Below are positions 10,503 to 15,214 of a stretch of DNA of 15,214 nt, piece by piece. Every line of letters begins with the position of its first letter. Within the stretch, counting starts at the first letter, position 1. The stretch is from Candidatus Borrarchaeota archaeon (GTDB taxonomy: Archaea; Asgardarchaeota; Sifarchaeia; Borrarchaeales; Borrarchaeaceae). The stretch spans positions 1-15,214 of the forward strand of contig JAEORY010000039.1 of assembly GCA_016840645.1 (NCBI GenBank). The letters are read 5' to 3'. Both the position numbers and the translations under genes were made by a program. Below the pieces are notes generated by a model. The model did no database searches and was not told where the DNA came from. It saw only the letters and a program-made list of their open reading frames with translations.

Positions 10503-12644
10503 TCAATCCTCTTCCTTATCCGCACTTTCTAAATTTCCAGCTTTAACCTTTTCTAGTCGTTTTAAATAACCTTTGTTATCCTCTTCTCCTTCTATCAATC
10601 TTGGAGCAATATATACTTTGAGATCTCCTTTTTGCATTTCTAATGGATATGGTTGATCTTTATGTACTCTAAACTTTACATCCTTCTTTCCAAGTAAACT
10701 ATATAATTCCCATACTTCTTTTGCGTTATAACTACCAAATGCAAGACCTTTGAGATCTCCTAAGTCTTTTCGTCTAAATTTTTGTTCTGGCGTTATATCA
10801 ATATAGTCTTTATGATATTTCTCATCAACAAGAGTTCGTTTACCAATAGCGATTATATGTGCATCATCAAGAATATATCCTAGCGTTGCATCTACATCTA
10901 CTTCTTCCCAAGACCTACCATCTACATATTTCTTAATGAATTTATCAGCAATCATACGTTCGTCAGGAGTTACAAAAAGTTGTTCCATTGTTTCTAAGTT
11001 ATTACGTCTTTTGAGATACTCATAGCGTTCATCATAGATTTTTCGGAATTCACTAGAATGCATTTCCATTTGTGGTTTCTTTGTAGCATCAAATACCTTT
11101 TCTAAGTCTTCAATTTCTTTTGCTGTATGTAACATGCGTTCAAGTTCTTTAATACGTCTTACTCCTTCTGAGCCTTCCCATTGGAATTTTATTCCTTCAT
11201 AACGTCCAGCATAACGATAGGATGTGTCTTTTACTTGAAACATTTTTCCTTCCTGAGCAATATCTCTATTAATCTCGGTTAATGTTTGCCAATCTATAGC
11301 CATATCATCACGTTTCTTGATTTTATCCCATAGTTGTTTTTCGGTAATGATGCGTTTGTCTTCAATGATACTTTCAACTTTTCGTTTTAGTGTTTTATAG
11401 CGTTGTGAATCCTTTTCAGGCCTCTTAAAGAATTTCATACCAGATACTTCAGATTCTGTTACAAGTCCTTGCTTTTCGAATTTTTCAAGAGAATGTTTAA
11501 CAAATTCGTTTTTCTCAGCAAGTTTATTAATATCGCTAGTGTTTCCGTCTTTTAACATTTTAAGAGTATAAGAATCCCATGCACGTTGTCGTTTTTCTCG
11601 TGGCATTCGTATTTGTTCTTCAGTTTTATGAAATTTTTTGCGCTCTATTGCTTGTAGTCTCTTTCGTTGAATGCTTCTATTAGTATTAATATTACTCTGA
11701 ACATCATCTTCATTGGACCAAATTGCCCAACCTTTACCACTTCTTACTACTACAAATGTGGGTTTCGATCCATCACTAAATTTCGCTGACTCATTATACA
11801 ATAATTTAGCAACGCGAATATAATCTTCTTTTGTCGCATATAACTCATCAAGATCTGTTCCCCAATCCCATGATGTTAAACGCTTCCATTCCATACCATC
11901 CTTGTTATAATACCAACGACCATTAAACTTTCGTGGTCGTTTATCATCCATAGAATAGGGATTTTGATGTAAGGAGGTAATATCATCACCAACTACAAAA
12001 ATAGTAGATTTATGCCATGATGTTCCTTTGACTTTCCATTCTTTTAGTTGTTCTTCATAAGATTTCTTTCCTATAAATTCTTCCATTTTTTTATCGTATT
12101 TGCGCTTTACACCGCGCTCTTTTTCTAATCTCTTCATTTCTTTTTGAACGAATTTTGTTTCTTTTGTAACTGCAAACGCATGTATGCGTTGGTCAAAAAC
12201 TTTCTTTGCTGAGTTTAATTCCCATTCGTCCTTTGCATCCTCAATTTCTTTTTCATAGTCCTCTATAATTTTTTTAGATTCGAGAGATAATTCCTTCTTG
12301 CGTTTTTTCCATTTTTCATGTTCTAAATCTATTCTCTTTTCTTCTTCCTTTGCCTTTGTCTTTATAGTAACAGAAGTATCTATGCCTTCAATGTCTTTTC
12401 TTCCGGGATCTTTCGCCCATGAATGCGTAAAGTATGAGTCTTCACCCTCATACACACCTTGTTTTTCTATGGTGTCTTTTGCTCGTAAGCGTTCATCTCT
12501 AAGACGCGCTCTTCGTGATCGTTGTTTATGTTGTGCTAGTAAGTTCTCATAATATAATGGTGGCAAACCTGTTTTTCTCCTATGCCACCCTAATTTTGAG
12601 GCTTTAGAATGTCGTTTTGGTTCTCCAAACCAACCTTTAGGCAT
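10503..12644 (-). CDS. Large polyvalent-like protein with wHTH repeats and PCNA-like tail (713 aa)
   Basis: Residues 1-90 are the module shared with the adjacent 598-aa protein (GWFGEPKRHSKASKLGWHRR at 4-23, then DERLRAKDTIEKQ). Residues 95-200 are charged and coiled-coil-like. A Trp-rich domain at 205-310 (RPRKFNGRWYYNKDG, SGKGWAIW) is unassigned. Two winged-helix-like segments lie at about 355-410 (DINKLAEKNEFVKHSLEKFE) and 418-480. The C-terminus (about 625-688) reads like the last strands of a sliding clamp, with KFRVHKDQPYPLEM and a VYIAPRLIEGEE ending as in archaeal PCNA. No catalytic motif is seen. It may act on or package with DNA. The ribosome-binding site AGAGGT precedes the ATG. 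Confidence 0.75.
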   Translation of the reverse strand: MPKGWFGEPKRHSKASKLGWHRRKTGLPPLYYENLLAQHKQRSRRARLRDERLRAKDTIEKQGVYEGEDSYFTHSWAKDPGRKDIEGIDTSVTIKTKAKEEEKRIDLEHEKWKKRKKELSLESKKIIEDYEKEIEDAKDEWELNSAKKVFDQRIHAFAVTKETKFVQKEMKRLEKERGVKRKYDKKMEEFIGKKSYEEQLKEWKVKGTSWHKSTIFVVGDDITSLHQNPYSMDDKRPRKFNGRWYYNKDGMEWKRLTSWDWGTDLDELYATKEDYIRVAKLLYNESAKFSDGSKPTFVVVRSGKGWAIWSNEDDVQSNINTNRSIQRKRLQAIERKKFHKTEEQIRMPREKRQRAWDSYTLKMLKDGNTSDINKLAEKNEFVKHSLEKFEKQGLVTESEVSGMKFFKRPEKDSQRYKTLKRKVESIIEDKRIITEKQLWDKIKKRDDMAIDWQTLTEINRDIAQEGKMFQVKDTSYRYAGRYEGIKFQWEGSEGVRRIKELERMLHTAKEIEDLEKVFDATKKPQMEMHSSEFRKIYDERYEYLKRRNNLETMEQLFVTPDERMIADKFIKKYVDGRSWEEVDVDATLGYILDDAHIIAIGKRTLVDEKYHKDYIDITPEQKFRRKDLGDLKGLAFGSYNAKEVWELYSLLGKKDVKFRVHKDQPYPLEMQKGDLKVYIAPRLIEGEEDNKGYLKRLEKVKAGNLESADKEED
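12375..12644 (-). repeat. Duplicated N-terminal coding module, copy 1
   Basis: This 270-bp segment encodes residues 1-90 of the 713-aa protein. It matches 14196-14465 with 72 of 90 residues identical by hand count and clear similarity at the nucleotide level. Similarity stops soon after the GRKDIEGIDT segment, so the two genes share a modular head rather than a full duplication. Confidence 0.85.
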
Positions 12645-12668
12645 AACATAACCTCTTATAAAATATCT

Positions 12669-14465
12669 TTAATCCTCTTCTTGTTCCTTCTCTTCAACTT
12701 CATAATATTTGTTAATAATACTTTTTGCGCTACCCTCCGCATACCAAGTATTTTTTCTTTGCCAAGCCATGTTTTTTCTGCTCCAATGCCACCCCTCACT
12801 TTTTAGCGCAGTTCTTACTTCTGAAGGTGGCTTTCCATCAAAAACAATTTGTATTCGTTCATCATCATAATTGTTAATTATTTCACCATGAGAGAACTCA
12901 AGTAATTTTTTAGTACCTTCTTTCTTTTCCTTACTTGCGATTTTTTTGGCTTTTTCTGTTGATTTCCAAATTCTATGCCTCTTAGTAAAAACATTTTTTC
13001 CAAGTTCTTTTTGATCTTCTTCGATCTTATTCAGTATCATATCTACTTGTTCTACTTCGCCATTATACATGAGAGTGTCTATTCGTCCTACTATTCTTGC
13101 TTTTGCGTTTGTTTTTATATAAGAAGGAACTTTCTCACCTTTTATCTCTGTAATACTCGCCATTTTTAGATCGCGTTCAATGTCATTCAATAATTCATCT
13201 GTTCTCTCTTCTTCTGTTTTTCCTTTGTTTATTTTACGTTTGATAATAGTTTCTGCTTTTTTCCCCCATTCTACGAACTCATTGCGTTTTCTATCATAAA
13301 TTTCATTTCTCTTTCTTTGTTGTTTTACCGGAAAATTAGCAGGTCCAGTTATCATTGTTGATGCTAAGCCTGACTGACGAGATAATAACGCTCCCCTTTT
13401 CTCTAAAAATCGTTTTTTATATTCTTCTAGTTCTTCTAAGAGTATCTCTTTTTGTTGTTCGTTCTCTGCATATTGCGATAAATTGTCATACATATATTCC
13501 ATGTGAGCTACATAGTCTTCTTGTACTTGTCTAGCTCTTTCTTCAGGAACAAAACTCATATTTCTATACGCATTACGCGCTAAATCATAATCAATATCCT
13601 CTTTAGAAACCGTTGCCATGAATTTTTCTTTGTCTGTCTTTTGTTCCTTTTTAGACTTGAAACCTAGATCCTTCTCTAATACATCAATATTGCATTCTAA
13701 GGTTTCAATCATTTTTTTAGTGGTTTCGCGTTCTTTATAATCAAGTTCTTTGGATGTCAAGCGGTTCTTTTCTTTCGCTAATTGTTTCTTTGCCAAATCT
13801 AATGATTTTTCTTTATCTTTACGCTCTTGAATAACTTTCATAGTTGAAATAGGCATTCGAGTTCGTTCATATTCTAGCATATCTACAGAAAGATTGTCAC
13901 CCATTACTCGATTATATTCATTTATGAGTTTCTCTGCCTCTGCACGTCTACCAACTTTTTCCGCATCGTGAAAGGCAAAGGACAATTCTTTGTATCGATC
14001 TTCTCGTGAATTATTTGCCCCTTGATAATTCACCATTTTTGCAGTTTCTAAATTATGGAGGGCATTATATAACGGAAAAAGACTATCTTTATCGTTCCTG
14101 CGTTCCTCATTCATTTGATCATAAAAACGATTCTTAAAGGCTTGTTTATGTTGATCTTCTAGGTATTCCTTGCCTTTAGTCTTTGTTTCTTTAGGAGTAT
14201 CAATGCCCTCAATGTCTTTTCTTCCTGGTTGTTCAGCCCATGAATGTGTAAAATACGAATCTTCGCCCTCATATGTTTCTTGTTTCTCTATAGTATCTTT
14301 CGCTCGTAATCTTTCATCTTTTATGCGTGCCCTTCGTGTTCGTTGTTGATGAATTTCTAGTAACTTCTCATAATATAGTGGTGCCAAACCTGTTTTTCTC
14401 CTATGCCATCCTAATGATGCAGCCTTTGAATGTCTCTCACTTTCGCCATACCATCCTCTAGGCAA
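12669..14465 (-). CDS. Large polyvalent-like protein with LPD-type segments (598 aa)
   Basis: I chose the TTG at 14465 as start: GGAGG lies 10 nt upstream, and the product then aligns residue for residue with the N-terminus of the neighbouring 713-aa protein. Residues 1-90 are the shared head module (GWYGESERHSKAASLGWHRR). Residues 100-360 are mostly charged, helical and coiled-coil. At about 370-410, STMITGPANFPVKQQRKRN plus the following NEFVEWGKKA resembles a segment common in phage and plasmid polyvalent proteins. At 537-578, IVFDGKPPSEVRTALKSEGW and then WSRKNMAWQR match the GKP/LK-G/W-W pattern seen in the same protein class. No enzyme active site is seen. The gene precedes the 713-aa gene by 24 nt. 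Confidence 0.75.
   Translation of the reverse strand: MPRGWYGESERHSKAASLGWHRRKTGLAPLYYEKLLEIHQQRTRRARIKDERLRAKDTIEKQETYEGEDSYFTHSWAEQPGRKDIEGIDTPKETKTKGKEYLEDQHKQAFKNRFYDQMNEERRNDKDSLFPLYNALHNLETAKMVNYQGANNSREDRYKELSFAFHDAEKVGRRAEAEKLINEYNRVMGDNLSVDMLEYERTRMPISTMKVIQERKDKEKSLDLAKKQLAKEKNRLTSKELDYKERETTKKMIETLECNIDVLEKDLGFKSKKEQKTDKEKFMATVSKEDIDYDLARNAYRNMSFVPEERARQVQEDYVAHMEYMYDNLSQYAENEQQKEILLEELEEYKKRFLEKRGALLSRQSGLASTMITGPANFPVKQQRKRNEIYDRKRNEFVEWGKKAETIIKRKINKGKTEEERTDELLNDIERDLKMASITEIKGEKVPSYIKTNAKARIVGRIDTLMYNGEVEQVDMILNKIEEDQKELGKNVFTKRHRIWKSTEKAKKIASKEKKEGTKKLLEFSHGEIINNYDDERIQIVFDGKPPSEVRTALKSEGWHWSRKNMAWQRKNTWYAEGSAKSIINKYYEVEEKEQEED
14196..14465 (-). repeat. Duplicated N-terminal coding module, copy 2
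   Basis: This is the partner of 12375-12644. Highly conserved blocks are LGWHRRKTGL, DERLRAKDTIEKQ, YEGEDSYFTHSWA and GRKDIEGIDT. Most third codon positions differ, so the duplication is old or under selection at the protein level. Confidence 0.85.
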
Positions 14466-14541
14466 CCGAATAAAACCTCCTGCTGTGTCTCTCATACCAC
14501 GTAAGCAACCAATCAAGAAAAGGCATGATTAATTCGTTCAT
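14458..14541 (-). CDS. Possible leader peptide (27 aa) overlapping the 598-aa gene
   Basis: A 27-codon ORF starts at ATG 14541 and ends 8 nt inside the 598-aa coding region, reading through that gene's ribosome-binding site. The peptide is amphipathic and aromatic (LIMPFLDWLLTWYERHSRRF). A TTTTATAAAA box lies about 39 nt upstream, and only a weak AGAG ribosome-binding site is present. Its geometry would couple translation to the TTG start of the large gene. Chance is possible for so short an ORF. Confidence 0.35.
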   Translation of the reverse strand: MNELIMPFLDWLLTWYERHSRRFYSVA

Positions 14542-14574
14542 TATTTTCTCTAGTAACTGCAATTTGTTCAACTC

Positions 14575-14584
14575 TTTTATAAAA
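14575..14584 (-). promoter_or_regulatory. TATA-like box upstream of the polyvalent-protein operon
   Basis: TTTTATAAAA would place a start site near 14553, about 12 nt before the leader ORF and about 88 nt before the TTG start of the 598-aa gene. The gap 14542-14690 otherwise holds only a second AT-rich TATA-like stretch near 14626-14640 and the T tract of the upstream gene. Confidence 0.45.
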
Positions 14585-14683
14585 CGAATGTTTATTTGTA
14601 TAACTGATGATTAAAAGGGTGACAAACATATAATATATCTAAAATTAGCGCATTAAAAGACTCAAAATAGTACATTTTTTGTG

Positions 14684-14690
14684 AAAAAAA
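14684..14690 (-). terminator. Oligo-T tract directly after the right-edge gene
   Basis: Seven T residues (minus strand) immediately follow the TAG at 14691-14693, without a hairpin. This is consistent with archaeal termination, separating the right-edge gene from the 598/713-aa operon. Confidence 0.5.
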
Positions 14691-15214
14691 CTATTGTTTT
14701 TCTGCTAGTAATTCCCTCAAATGCTTTATTTCTCGTTGTTGAAGGTCTATTGTGTTGCGTAAATCAAGAATATAGACTTTTTTATTATCTCGTGGATCTC
14801 CTTCTTGTTCTTCTACTTCTATATTAAATTGACGTGCTAAAACGAGATCAGTCACGTCTTTTAAAGGCATTATCAAGTCTTCGCCCTTAGTTTTACCATT
14901 ATTCAAATATTCGATAAGTGTTTGATTTATTATTGGCATTGGTTTATCAGTATAATATTTTAACATCTCTAAAAAGTTTTCTCCTTCCATTAAATGATGT
15001 GCTGTAAGTGGAGGGAATGTAACAACATCATTTGCCATAAGACCTCCATCTATCAAAAATCCTTCGCCTATTTCAAGTAACATATTACACTCTCTAAGAT
15101 CTTTGCGATCCAACACTTCTCCAATAAGTTGACATAAAGCATCATATTCGCGTCTGTTGTTCAAACGCATTACATACTTAGTTCGAAGTTGAGCCAAAAA
15201 TCGTTGATCAACTT
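14691..15214 (-). CDS. Hypothetical protein, 5' end beyond the window (at least 174 aa)
   Basis: The reading frame stays open to the right edge, so the true start may lie outside; the TTG at 15197 is the only in-window near-edge candidate and has no ribosome-binding site. The visible part has basic strands (RTKYVMRLNNRREYDAL), a Leu/Ile-rich middle (NMLLEIGEGFLIDGGLMA, FPPLTAHHLMEG), and a C-terminal coiled-coil helix (LRNTIDLQQREIKHLRELLA). No family is recognised. The coiled coil suggests oligomerisation. It ends at an oligo-T tract and is probably in a separate transcript from the large genes downstream. Confidence 0.7.
   Translation of the reverse strand, partial: VDQRFLAQLRTKYVMRLNNRREYDALCQLIGEVLDRKDLRECNMLLEIGEGFLIDGGLMANDVVTFPPLTAHHLMEGENFLEMLKYYTDKPMPIINQTLIEYLNNGKTKGEDLIMPLKDVTDLVLARQFNIEVEEQEGDPRDNKKVYILDLRNTIDLQQREIKHLRELLAEKQ

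Noticed and set aside
14466..14516. Longer N-terminus for the 598-aa protein (17 extra residues from a TTG at 14516)
   Set aside because: No ribosome-binding site precedes it, whereas the TTG at 14465 has GGAGG at good spacing and aligns exactly with the paralogue's start.
9..15214. CRISPR array, tRNA, rRNA, insertion sequence or att site
   Set aside because: I saw no regularly spaced repeats, cloverleaf-like GTTCRANNC segments, transposase motifs or flanking terminal repeats.

Overview
The window looks like part of an archaeal mobile genetic element (a virus, a large plasmid or a similar extrachromosomal replicon). It is strongly AT-rich. Of the 35 coding regions I support, 34 lie on the minus strand. 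Genes are mostly short and tightly packed, with TAATG, ATGA and TAGTG start/stop overlaps. No rRNA, tRNA, CRISPR array, insertion sequence, terminase, portal, capsid or replication polymerase gene is visible. Archaeal origin is inferred from TATA-like boxes spaced as expected (the one plus-strand gene looks leaderless), oligo-T tracts directly after stop codons, archaeal-looking small winged-helix and ribbon-helix-helix proteins, and a PCNA-like tail on a large protein. An AT-rich bacterial phage is not excluded.

Reading in the direction of transcription (right to left), 15214-9043 holds an end-truncated unknown gene, then two large multidomain proteins (598 and 713 aa) that share an 80%-identical 90-residue N-terminus but differ afterwards. 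They resemble 'polyvalent proteins' of phages and plasmids. After them come a small unknown gene, a 2-TM and a 3-4-TM membrane protein (the second holin-like), and a 179-aa unknown.

The region 8822-7956 is a regulatory hub. A plus-strand gene encodes a LysR-type HTH joined to a possible ribbon-helix-helix tail. It faces a divergent ribbon-helix-helix gene coupled to a BRO/antirepressor-like gene. A 10/11-match inverted repeat sits on the plus-strand promoter. A 70-aa gene converges on the regulator from the other side.

From 8105 to the left edge runs an uninterrupted co-directional series of 25 genes. It includes a set of Cys-rich or zinc-ribbon proteins, two winged-helix regulators with a perfect palindrome between them, two tandem single-TM microproteins (34 and 31 aa), an ASCH/PUA-like protein, an MT-A70-type adenine methyltransferase, and the start of a DNA cytosine-5 methyltransferase. 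Together these suggest a DNA-modification and host-takeover region under one regulatory switch. The right half carries large proteins that could be packaged or act on DNA. No stretch over 300 bp lacks a gene; the longest gaps (8822-9042 and 14542-14690) hold only promoter and terminator signals.
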